In this document: positions 34,444 through 41,451 of the stretch, piece by piece
Layout: every line of letters begins with the position of its first letter
Position numbering within the stretch: position 1 is the stretch's first letter
Source: an uncultured Lachnospiraceae bacterium
Lineage (GTDB): Bacteria; Bacillota; Clostridia; Lachnospirales; Lachnospiraceae
Length of the DNA: 64,000 nucleotides
Assembly (NCBI GenBank): GCA_949472775.1
Contig: CASWVG010000008.1
Location: 20,900 to 84,899, forward strand
Direction: 5' to 3'
The notes under the pieces: generated by a model
What the model was told of the DNA's origin: nothing
Databases searched by the model: none
The model's input: only the letters and a program-made list of their open reading frames with translations
Translations under genes and position numbers: made by a program

Positions 34444-35195
34444 CCCACCTCTCTTCTCAGTCGCAGCAGAATCCGTTTCTCCATCCGGCTGACCTGCACC
34501 TGACTGATGCCGAGGCTCTTTGCCACCTCCACCTGCGTCTTGTCTTGAAAGTAGCGCATCTGGATGAGCTGCCTTTCCGTCTCCGAGAGGGTCCCCATGA
34601 GTTGTTCCAGAAGCATATGGTTTAATATTTTTTCTTTTTCCACATCCTCGCTCGCCCGGTTCACCCCGGCAGTGCAGCCCGCACTGTCCCCCACCACCTG
34701 GTCTACAAGGTAAATCTCATTGCCGTCGGACTGGTAGACGGACTTATAGATGGACTCCACCTCCACGTTGGCGTCAAGCGCCATCACGATATCCTCGACC
34801 GACAGCTCCGTCTCTGCGGAAAGCTCCTGCAAAGTCGCGTCTCTGCCGTAAATCTGGGAAAGCCGTTCCGCCGCCTGCTTGATTTTCCAGCCGTTTTCCT
34901 TTAGGGTACGGCTCACCTTCACCATGCCGTCGTCCCGCAGAAAACGCTTGATCTCCCCCTGGATCATGGGCACCGCATAGGTCGAAAAGCGCACCCCGAA
35001 ATTCAAATCAAACTTGTCGATCGCCTTGATCAGCCCGATACAGCCGATCTGAAACAGATCCTCCGCATCGTACCCTCTGCCCGTGAAACGCTTGACTATA
35101 TGCCGCACCAGACCCAGATTTTCCTCTATCAGTACCCCTCTCGCCTCTTTATCTCCTGCCTGTGATCGTTCGATTAATACGGCAGTTTCCTCCAT
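34440..35195 (-). CDS. sigF: Sporulation sigma factor sigma-F
   Basis: Sigma-F is the first forespore-specific sigma factor. The 251-residue protein has region 2 (ENLGLVRHIVKRFTGRGYDA, EDLFQIGCIGLIKAIDKFDL, FSTYAVPMIQGEIKRFLRDD), region 3 (VSRTLKENGWKIKQAAERLS), and region 4 with a helix-turn-helix (TQVEVAKSLGISQVQVSRME). The sequence VSRTLKE and the location after spoIIAA and spoIIAB distinguish it from sigma-B and sigma-G. GAGGAG precedes the ATG, three bases after spoIIAB, so the genes are translationally linked. Activity should be held off by SpoIIAB until SpoIIAA is dephosphorylated. Confidence 0.97.
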   Translation of the reverse strand: MEETAVLIERSQAGDKEARGVLIEENLGLVRHIVKRFTGRGYDAEDLFQIGCIGLIKAIDKFDLNFGVRFSTYAVPMIQGEIKRFLRDDGMVKVSRTLKENGWKIKQAAERLSQIYGRDATLQELSAETELSVEDIVMALDANVEVESIYKSVYQSDGNEIYLVDQVVGDSAGCTAGVNRASEDVEKEKILNHMLLEQLMGTLSETERQLIQMRYFQDKTQVEVAKSLGISQVQVSRMEKRILLRLRREVG

Positions 35196-35198
35196 AGG

Positions 35199-35687
35199 CT
35201 ACTCCTCATTTACGATCCAGCCACCCAGCCCGATCTTTTTATACATGCGCACAATCGTCCCCTGCTCCGGCTCGGAAAAAACTTCCAGTTCATCCATAAA
35301 TGCCTCCATAAAGGCAAATCCCATCCCGGAGCGCTCCCATTCAGGCCTGGTGGTAAAAAGCGGCTCCATGGCACGGTTCACATCCTCCATTCCCACGCCC
35401 CGGTCAGCGACTTCCACCTCCAGAATACTGCCCTTCAGCTCACAGTTCATCCGCACCCTGTCCGTCACACACCCTCTGTTCCCGTAACCGTGGATAATCG
35501 CGTTGGTCACCGCCTCAGATACCGCCGTCTTCACGTCGGACAGTTCCTCCAGCGTGGGATTTAAGGGAGCAATAAACGCTGCCACAGCCATTCTCGCAAA
35601 CGCCTCATTGTCCGACACCGCCGCAAATTCCAGACGCATCTCATTCGTCACCAGCCTGTAATCTTTCTTTTCCGAAACCTCTATCAT
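35199..35687 (-). CDS. spoIIAB: Anti-sigma-F factor and kinase
   Basis: SpoIIAB binds and blocks sigma-F and phosphorylates SpoIIAA. The 162-residue protein has the GHKL ATPase motifs: N box EAVTNAIIHGYGN, G1 box VADRGVGMEDVNRA, and G2 region RSGMGFAFMEAFMD. Its conserved core starts at NEMRLEFAAVSDNEAFARM; the extra 13 N-terminal residues are accepted because AAGGAGG lies directly before the ATG at 35687. It lies 79 bp after spoIIAA and 3 bp before sigF. Confidence 0.97.
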   Translation of the reverse strand: MIEVSEKKDYRLVTNEMRLEFAAVSDNEAFARMAVAAFIAPLNPTLEELSDVKTAVSEAVTNAIIHGYGNRGCVTDRVRMNCELKGSILEVEVADRGVGMEDVNRAMEPLFTTRPEWERSGMGFAFMEAFMDELEVFSEPEQGTIVRMYKKIGLGGWIVNEE

Positions 35688-35766
35688 ATCTTCCTCCTTT
35701 TTCCCTCTTCCACTATTTTGTGTTCACGCCAGACAGCACGCAGACACAAATCCCGCGGTTAACCTT

Positions 35767-36078
35767 TTATTTTTCAACCAGCTCCACAATATTCTCAAGC
35801 CCCGACAAGAGAAGAAGACGTCTGATCCTGCTGCCCGCATTCACCGCGTACACCTTCCCCCCAAAGCAGGAAATCTTCCGATAACGGCCCAGAATAATCC
35901 CCACGCCCGAACTGTCCATAAAGGTTGTCCTCTCGAAATCAAACACCACATTTCCCACCTGCTTCGAGACGATGTATCTGTCCGCTCTTTTACTTATGTC
36001 AACTGATTTGTGATGGTCTATCTCAGCCGGCATCCTTATCATCAAATAGTTGTCAATCACCTTGTAATCTTCATCCAT
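35767..36078 (-). CDS. spoIIAA: Anti-anti-sigma-F factor
   Basis: SpoIIAA, a STAS-domain protein, frees sigma-F when it is unphosphorylated. The 103 residues include the expected strands and the phosphorylation site FMDSSGVGIILGRY, whose first or second Ser is the target. The ribosome site GGAGG is followed by GTTTACATAAT just before the ATG, so the intergenic word GTTTACATAA forms part of its leader. Upstream lie two 126-bp repeats and no obvious sigma-A or sigma-H promoter, although spoIIA operons are expected to have a sigma-H promoter. Confidence 0.96.
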   Translation of the reverse strand: MDEDYKVIDNYLMIRMPAEIDHHKSVDISKRADRYIVSKQVGNVVFDFERTTFMDSSGVGIILGRYRKISCFGGKVYAVNAGSRIRRLLLLSGLENIVELVEK

Positions 36079-36110
36079 ATTATGTAAACCCTCCTTTTCA
36101 CACTTCCGGT

Positions 36111-36390
36111 TTCTGACTCTGCCTTACGCTTCGCGCATAAGCAGACTCGTAATGCTTCGCATTTCTCGCTCGCGTTGCTCGTCATAAGCCTTCCGAACTC
36201 CGCGCTCATGCCAGCATGGCGCTTCTTTCGGCAGGCTTCTGACTCTGTCTTACGCTTCGCGCATAAGCAGACTCGTAATGCTTCGCATTTCTCGCTCGCG
36301 TTGCTCGTCATAAGCCTTCCGAACTCCGCGCTCATGCCAGCATGGCGCTTCTTTCGGCAGGCTTCTGACTCTGCTTATGCGCGCAAAAAA
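36111..36390. repeat. 126-bp tandem repeat, 2.2 copies, upstream of spoIIA
   Basis: Units start at 36111, 36237 and 36363 with TTCTGACTCTG. The first two are nearly identical; the third is a 28-bp fragment running into the T-run of the next terminator. The unit is made of small palindromes: TTACGCTTCGCGCATAA, ATGCTTCGCAT, CGCTCGCG, and GCGC-CATGCCAGCATG-GCGC. Because 126 is divisible by 3, one minus-strand frame stays open across both copies, but its product (CLCAKRK and so on) looks like translated repeat DNA. The array fills the region where the spoIIA promoter should be. Confidence 0.95.
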
Positions 36391-36422
36391 AGAGAATATG
36401 ATATATTTATCACATTCTCTTT
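36385..36422 (-). terminator. Strong terminator of the TPR gene
   Basis: On the minus strand AAAGAGAATGTGATA, a 4-nt loop and TATCATATTCTCTTT form a 15-bp stem with one G-U pair, directly followed by a T-run. Confidence 0.9.
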
Positions 36423-36467
36423 CGCATCTTATCTATTTTTTCTTCTGTGGTTAGCGGTTCGCGCGCC

Positions 36468-37886
36468 TTACTCCTCCGTGCCTTCTATCTCCGCCAGAAA
36501 TCCTGCGGATTTATCAGCCTTCTCCGTATTGGGGAACAGTTCGATCACCTGCTGGTAGATCTCTTTGGCTTTCGCCTTCTCACCCATACGGTAATAGGAA
36601 TTCCCCAGATCAAAGAGAGCCTGCCCGTTGGTGGCATCGTACTGGAATGCCTTTTCCAGGTTCGGAATGGCATCCGCGTAATTGCCCGCCCAGAACGCCG
36701 CGTGACCGTCCTCGTCGTAAGACTCCGCAATCTGCGGTCCTATCAGTGCCAAAAGGGTATGGTAAAGGCTCTCAAATGCCTCTGAACTTTCGTGTTCTTC
36801 CTCCTGCGCGCGCTCCTCCTCGATCTCCGTCAGATAATCAGCCACCGCGGTGACATCCTCCGGGTTCGTGAGATACGCGCCTGCCGCCTTCATCAGACTT
36901 TCCACGGACTGAAGTGTCCCATCTTTCCCCATATACGCCGTAAGATCCTGCTGCAGCGTCTCGTTCTGTGCCTGCAGTTCCCCGAGCTGCTGCTGCAGTT
37001 CGTCAATCGTCGCCGTCTTCGCGTCGGACTGTTCGCTGACCTTGCGCAGATCCTCATCAAGACTGGCTCTTGCGGTCTGTATTCTCGCCGGCAGAATCAG
37101 GAAAAAGGCGATCGCAATACCGATAGCAAGTCCGATTCCCAGATTCAGCAGGGAGGTAACACCCCTGCCCTCCTTCATATTCACCGGCTGGATAATTGTC
37201 TCGTTGCCGCTCTGGTACTTGATGACTTCGTCTTTCTTTTTCTTTGAGGCATTTTTGACACCCTCCTCGGGAAGCAGCATCTCGTCCACTTCCTTCATAT
37301 ATCGGAGCGTCGCTGTATTGTTCGTATCGATTTCAAGGCACTTGGTCAGTTCTCTTTTTGCCCGCTCCCACTCCTCGCTGTTGATATACAAAAGCGCAAG
37401 AAGCTGGTGTGCCCGGATAAATTTCGGATTCAGGGAAAGTACCTTCTTTAACTGGATCACCGCCAGGTCAAGGCTGTCCTGATTACAGTAAGTAAGTGCC
37501 TGGTTATATTTCTTGATGGTCTGATTTATGGTATCCAGACGGTTCTGGTTCGTCTGGATCATATTGATATAATCGTCCGCTATATTTTTCTTCGGACGCA
37601 TATTCTTGCTGATAACCCACTCGCTCAATGCCGCCACCACCTCGCCGGTCTCAAAATACACCAGTCCGAGAAGGTTTCTTGCTTCCACATTATTTTTGTC
37701 AAATTTAAGGCTCTGCCGCAAACTTGTAATCGCACCCGTCAGATCTCTGACGCCAGCCCGTTCCAGTCCGTCGTTATAGAAACGGTTGGATATATATATG
37801 ATCCTCTTATAAAGGGCTACATCGGCACCACAGTTCGTGCAAAAATCATGTTCAGACAGTGTACAGCCACACTGATAACAAATCAT
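36468..37886 (-). CDS. Membrane TPR protein with zinc ribbon
   Basis: A 472-residue protein. A zinc ribbon starts it (C3-x2-C6 and C16-x2-C19: MICYQCGCTLSEHDFCTNCG). Then come five or so TPR repeats (LTGAITSLRQSLKFDKNNVE, ARNLLGLVYFETGEVVAALS, LAVIQLKKVLSLNPKFIRAH), one membrane segment (LLNLGIGLAIGIAIAFFLIL), a coiled coil (SLDEDLRKVSEQSDAKTATI, DELQQQLGELQAQNETLQQD), and a second TPR group near the C-terminus (GNYADAIPNLEKAFQYDATN). TPRs would lie on both sides of the membrane. It probably organises a protein complex; no enzyme motif is seen. It ends in a strong terminator and follows the 48-aa gene, 12 bp away, so these two and folC may be cotranscribed. Confidence 0.85.
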   Translation of the reverse strand: MICYQCGCTLSEHDFCTNCGADVALYKRIIYISNRFYNDGLERAGVRDLTGAITSLRQSLKFDKNNVEARNLLGLVYFETGEVVAALSEWVISKNMRPKKNIADDYINMIQTNQNRLDTINQTIKKYNQALTYCNQDSLDLAVIQLKKVLSLNPKFIRAHQLLALLYINSEEWERAKRELTKCLEIDTNNTATLRYMKEVDEMLLPEEGVKNASKKKKDEVIKYQSGNETIIQPVNMKEGRGVTSLLNLGIGLAIGIAIAFFLILPARIQTARASLDEDLRKVSEQSDAKTATIDELQQQLGELQAQNETLQQDLTAYMGKDGTLQSVESLMKAAGAYLTNPEDVTAVADYLTEIEEERAQEEEHESSEAFESLYHTLLALIGPQIAESYDEDGHAAFWAGNYADAIPNLEKAFQYDATNGQALFDLGNSYYRMGEKAKAKEIYQQVIELFPNTEKADKSAGFLAEIEGTEE

Positions 37887-37898
37887 CTATGCCAACCC

Positions 37899-38045
37899 CT
37901 ATTCTCCTGCTTTCTTCGAATCCTTGACGATCTTAACCATCAGATCCGCCATATCCGTCAGATCCTGATTGTAGATCGCTTCCTCTGCGTCCTCCACTTC
38001 CAGACTGGGGTGGAACTTTTTCAGCTCCTCTTCAAAATTAATCAT
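37899..38045 (-). CDS. Small conserved hypothetical protein, 48 aa
   Basis: The short gene starts at 38045 (GGAGG 5 nt upstream) and encodes an acidic helical peptide, MINFEEELKKFHPSLEVEDA followed by EEAIYNQDLTDMADLMVKIV. A longer frame exists upstream, but it only reads through a repeat element that ends in this gene's ribosome site. The gene is between folC and the TPR protein on the same strand. Function unknown; such a small acidic helix could be a subunit or regulator of its neighbour. Confidence 0.6.
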   Translation of the reverse strand: MINFEEELKKFHPSLEVEDAEEAIYNQDLTDMADLMVKIVKDSKKAGE

Positions 38046-38184
38046 TTTTTCCTCCACGTCAGAGCAGTTTACTGCGATGACACGCGTCGAAAATATCAAA
38101 TTTTCGACTGCGATCAAGGCATATTTGAGACTCCGACTCAAATTGCCGATTAAAAAATAAGGTCATCAGACTTATTTTTCAATC
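38046..38184 (-). repeat. Hairpin leader element, copy E2 (folC to 48-aa gene)
   Basis: Reading on the minus strand: hairpin H0 GATTGAAAAATAAG/CTTATTTTTTAATC (38148-38184, 9-nt loop TCTGATGAC) that contains the last codons and stop of folC; hairpin H1 ATTTGAG/CTCAAAT (38123-38143); the word TTGATCGCAG; hairpin H2 GTCGAAAAT/ATTTTCGAC (38086-38108) followed by GCG; then about 35 variable bases and GTGGAGGA, the ribosome site of the 48-aa gene. The same order is found at 60822-60959, and without H0 at 59763-59886. Confidence 0.85.
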
Positions 38185-39482
38185 TCAAATCTCCTCAAAA
38201 GGGCTTTAACCTCACCCGCCAAATATAATGAACCGACAATATACGCCTTATCCCCGTCATTTTTGTGTGTAAGCAGCGCCTCAAACGCCGCATCTAGCGT
38301 CTCATACGCTTTTTTTTCAAATCCGGTATATTGTCCGAAAGTATCCGTAAGCTGTGCAAGCGGAAGCGCCCGTTCTCCCTGTAAGGACACAAGAAATATC
38401 TCGTCAAAAAGGCCCGCCTGCGCAAGCAGATCCGCCACCCGGGCGTATTGCTTGTCCCGCACCGCAGAGTAAAGCAGGACCCGTCTGCCGGTACAGGAAT
38501 GCTGTTTTACCGTCTCCAGAAAGGCGAGAATTCCATCCACATTGTGCGCGCCGTCCAGATACACCGACGGCAGGATCTCCTCCATTCTGCCCTCCCAGAT
38601 CATTTCCCGTATCCCGCTTTGCAGGGCGGAAACCGTGATCCGCCTGTCATCCAGCAGCGCCAGAGCACTTGCAGCAAGCGCCGCGTTCTCCACCTGATAG
38701 AGTGCAGATGTGGACACAGTAAAACCAATATAATCATAATAGTGTAAATGAAGAGAAAAATCAATCGTTTTATGCCCGATATTTATTTCTTTTATCGCAG
38801 CTTTCCCGACCGGAAAAGTTTCCGCCCCGATTTTTCCGGCGTATTCCTCCATGACGCGCGCCACTTCCTCCTGCCTCTCCGGGTATACCACAGGTACGCC
38901 AGAGCGCATAATCCCCGCTTTCTCCCCCGCGATCTGCACAAGCGTATCCCCCAGATACTCCATATGATCATAGCCGATGGATGTTATGATGCAGAGCTTT
39001 TTCTCCTCCACCACGTTTGTGGCGTCGAGCCTGCCGCCAAGTCCCGTCTCCAGAACCACATACTCCACGCTGTATTTCTCAAAGAGCGTCATTGCCATAA
39101 AGAACAGCAGCTCAAAAAAAGTGGGGTGGTACGCAGGAGCAAGCCTTTCCACCTCCTTCATCACCACGCGAAACGCATACAGGAAATCATCCTCTGAAAC
39201 CATCATCCCGTTAATCACAAACCGCTCTCTCATATCCACAAGATGGGGAGAGGTAAACATGCCGCAGGAGATGCCCGCCTTTCGCAGTGCGGAGCACAAA
39301 TAAGCACAAACAGAACCTTTTCCGTTTGTGCCCGCTATATGCAAGATCTTACTGTTCTTTGCCGGATATCCAAGGCGCTCCCAGAAACGCGCGGTATCCT
39401 CCATGCTGTTTTTAGTCGTAAATTTAGGGGTGGCGTTGATATAATTCACCGCCGCCCCATATGTTTCAAATATTTCCTTCAT
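38172..39482 (-). CDS. folC: Folylpolyglutamate/dihydrofolate synthase
   Basis: FolC adds glutamate to folates. The 436-residue protein has the Mur-ligase-like ATP site ILHIAGTNGKGSVCAYLCSA near residue 50, SPHLVDMRERFVINGMMVSE, and LVLETGLGGRLDATN (here YVVLETGLGGRLDATNVV), plus the C-terminal domain with YLDGAHNVDGILAFLE. GGGGAC lies just before the ATG, itself directly after a hairpin (39493-39535). The last three residues IEK and the stop are encoded inside hairpin H0 of a repeat element, the same ending as the unrelated PadR gene. Confidence 0.95.
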   Translation of the reverse strand: MKEIFETYGAAVNYINATPKFTTKNSMEDTARFWERLGYPAKNSKILHIAGTNGKGSVCAYLCSALRKAGISCGMFTSPHLVDMRERFVINGMMVSEDDFLYAFRVVMKEVERLAPAYHPTFFELLFFMAMTLFEKYSVEYVVLETGLGGRLDATNVVEEKKLCIITSIGYDHMEYLGDTLVQIAGEKAGIMRSGVPVVYPERQEEVARVMEEYAGKIGAETFPVGKAAIKEINIGHKTIDFSLHLHYYDYIGFTVSTSALYQVENAALAASALALLDDRRITVSALQSGIREMIWEGRMEEILPSVYLDGAHNVDGILAFLETVKQHSCTGRRVLLYSAVRDKQYARVADLLAQAGLFDEIFLVSLQGERALPLAQLTDTFGQYTGFEKKAYETLDAAFEALLTHKNDGDKAYIVGSLYLAGEVKALLRRFEIEK

Positions 39483-39492
39483 TTTTGTCCCC

Positions 39493-39535
39493 GTGGGTCA
39501 GGCGAACATGCCTGCATGTTCATCTGACCCGCCAC
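39493..39535. repeat. Hairpin between the DUF342 gene and folC
   Basis: GTGGGTCAG and GAACATG pair with CATGTTC and CTGACCC-GCCAC, giving a stem of about 15 bp with a small internal loop. No U-run follows; it ends 11 nt before the folC start codon. Confidence 0.7.
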
Positions 39536-39587
39536 TCAAGATCAAACTATTTTCCTCTAACCTGTCTCCATGGTCTGTCCGCCAGAA

Positions 39588-41171
39588 TCAGTTGTGCACG
39601 ATCACTGTTCCCTCTATGACACCCCTATCCGCGGCATATTTCATAAAGCAGGTATTCCGTTCGAGAGTCATACGCTCGGCATTGATGCCTATCACCACAT
39701 TGCGGTAGATATTGCCATCCACCTTAATGTAGGAATCCCGTCCTTCCTCCATGGTAGTCTCCAGTTCTTCTCTCTCATGCCCTATCCGGTCAAGCTCCAC
39801 AAAGTATTCATCTTTCAGATGGTTCCATTCCACAAGACTGGCCTCCGTATTCTTCGACGTGCCCGGGCCCCGCATACGCTTCTCCCGCAGCGCCTCCGTC
39901 ATGGTATCCACCAGTTTTGATAATTTCTCTTTGATCTCTGCTTCCTTGCGCCTTGCCTCCAGAAGCTTGTCAAAAGACTCCGGCTCATAGCCACAGTGCA
40001 GAACCGTCCTTAATTCCACATCATTTCCGGCCGTCAGCGCCTCAATCCCCCTAAGTGCATGGACCTGGCCTCCGATAATCGCGCCTCTCTTTCCTAAGGT
40101 AATTACTTTATCCTTCGCCGCAACCTTCGCGTTCAGGATTACATTGGCCTGCACCAGACCGCCTGCCTCCACTATCGTATTCTCGATGAACTCCGCAAAG
40201 ACATTTCCTCTGGCTGCTATCTTGCCTCCGCCCTGAATGCCCCGCGTAAGCATCACATCGCCACCAGCATACAGCGAAGCCGCACCTGTTGTGCCGTGAA
40301 TCTCTATATTCCGCCCGGCGCGGATGACGATGCCGCCCTCCACATTGCCATTGATAATAACATCCCCGAAAAACTCGATCTTACCGATGATCGCATCCAC
40401 ATCACCCATGATCTCGTGTACATTCTGGATATCAATCTTGCCGTCCTTAACTTCTATCTTTCCGTCGCTCTGGGCATAATAAACACCGTTCTCCCTGGTG
40501 ATGCCCTTTCCTCTCATAGGCGGCAGATCTCTCACTGGGTCAGCCTTCATCAGCCCTCCCACAACCGTATAGCCATCCACACCCTGCTCCGCATAGTGAT
40601 AGATCGCTACCTTATCGCCTTTATGCACATTCTGCAGGGCGCTCATGCTGGAATAATCCACCGAGCCGTCCTCTTTCACCTTGGGACCAACGTGCTCTTC
40701 CGGTGCGAAGAGATACTCGAAATATCCGTCCTTACCGGGCTTTACCTCCGCGCCTCTGGCTACCAGAATTTCCCTTTCATACACCTTTTTCTTAACCATA
40801 GCCGAAAGATTGGAACTGTGATAGCCTTTGATCACGCCGTTAAGTTCCAGATAATTTTCCAGATCACGTTTCGTGTAAGTCTGTCCTTCTACCGGTGGTG
40901 TAAGGTAAAGCCACGCTGTCATCTCGTCCTCTTCTATCCGCAGATAAGTGCCCTCTGCCAGATTCGACTCTGTAGGAGGCTTTCTGTCCTCAACCACTAC
41001 CGCAGTTTCTGGCTCTTCCCTGGTTTCCCCGGCCGCCGCTGCCTGCTGGCCGGCTGCCGCCTGTCTGCCTGCTGGCTGCTGCAAAACCGCCTTGGGATCC
41101 AGCCCTTTCGCCCTGGCCATTGCCGCTTTCAGTTTATTTAGCTGTTCCGCTGACAGATTGACTTCAGCCAC
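39588..41171 (-). CDS. DUF342 (FapA-like) polymer-type protein
   Basis: A 527-residue protein of the DUF342/FapA family. An Ala/Gln-rich linker near residues 25-55 follows a short helical start. The N-terminal domain (AEGTYLRIEEDEMTAWLYLT) leads into a long right-handed beta-helix of short repeats: GKIEFFGDVIINGNVEGGIV, IRAGRNIEIHGTTGAASLYA, GGDVMLTRGIQGGGKIAARG, NVFAEFIENTIVEAGGLVQA. A coiled coil (RRKEAEIKEKLSKLVDTMTE) and a short strand domain finish it. Family members are widespread, and their function is not settled; surface or cell-division links have been proposed. The second GTG (41171) is chosen because GGAGG lies 8 nt before it; a GTG three codons earlier (41180) overlaps that site. 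Confidence 0.85.
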   Translation of the reverse strand: MAEVNLSAEQLNKLKAAMARAKGLDPKAVLQQPAGRQAAAGQQAAAAGETREEPETAVVVEDRKPPTESNLAEGTYLRIEEDEMTAWLYLTPPVEGQTYTKRDLENYLELNGVIKGYHSSNLSAMVKKKVYEREILVARGAEVKPGKDGYFEYLFAPEEHVGPKVKEDGSVDYSSMSALQNVHKGDKVAIYHYAEQGVDGYTVVGGLMKADPVRDLPPMRGKGITRENGVYYAQSDGKIEVKDGKIDIQNVHEIMGDVDAIIGKIEFFGDVIINGNVEGGIVIRAGRNIEIHGTTGAASLYAGGDVMLTRGIQGGGKIAARGNVFAEFIENTIVEAGGLVQANVILNAKVAAKDKVITLGKRGAIIGGQVHALRGIEALTAGNDVELRTVLHCGYEPESFDKLLEARRKEAEIKEKLSKLVDTMTEALREKRMRGPGTSKNTEASLVEWNHLKDEYFVELDRIGHEREELETTMEEGRDSYIKVDGNIYRNVVIGINAERMTLERNTCFMKYAADRGVIEGTVIVHN

Positions 41172-41296
41172 GTGACTCACCTCCTTCCTTTATTTTATGA
41201 AACGAACGTCATATAGTCCCAAATTACTACTCTTATCTATACCTTACACCATATCGCCCTACTTTTCCAGTGGTTATTTTATTAAAATTTTTACTG

Positions 41297-41448
41297 GTTC
41301 AACCCACGCCCTTCACAAAACCACGCTTACAGCGTTCTCCGCTGCTTTGCAGCTCTTTTTGCTCATAGAAGGGCGTTCCCTCGAACCGTTATTTGTCCGT
41401 CAGCTTCGTGCGGGCACGATTTGCCAGACAAATACGGTCCGGCTGAAC
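41297..41448. repeat. Intergenic element with GTTCAACCC / GGCTGAAC ends (copy 2)
   Basis: It begins GTTCAACCCACGCCC and ends GGCTGAAC, with CTCCGCTGCTTTGCAGC and GGGCGTTCCCTC inside, followed by a stem made of ACCG-TTATTTGTC and GACAAATACGGT (about 41385-41438). Order and end sequences match the element at 18199-18370. It fills the space between valS and the DUF342 gene. Confidence 0.8.
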
Positions 41449-41451
41449 TGG

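Noticed and set aside
36057..36335. 92-codon repeat protein upstream of spoIIAA
   Set aside because: It stays open only because 126 is divisible by 3; it has no ribosome site, is composed of translated palindromes, and runs into spoIIAA out of frame.
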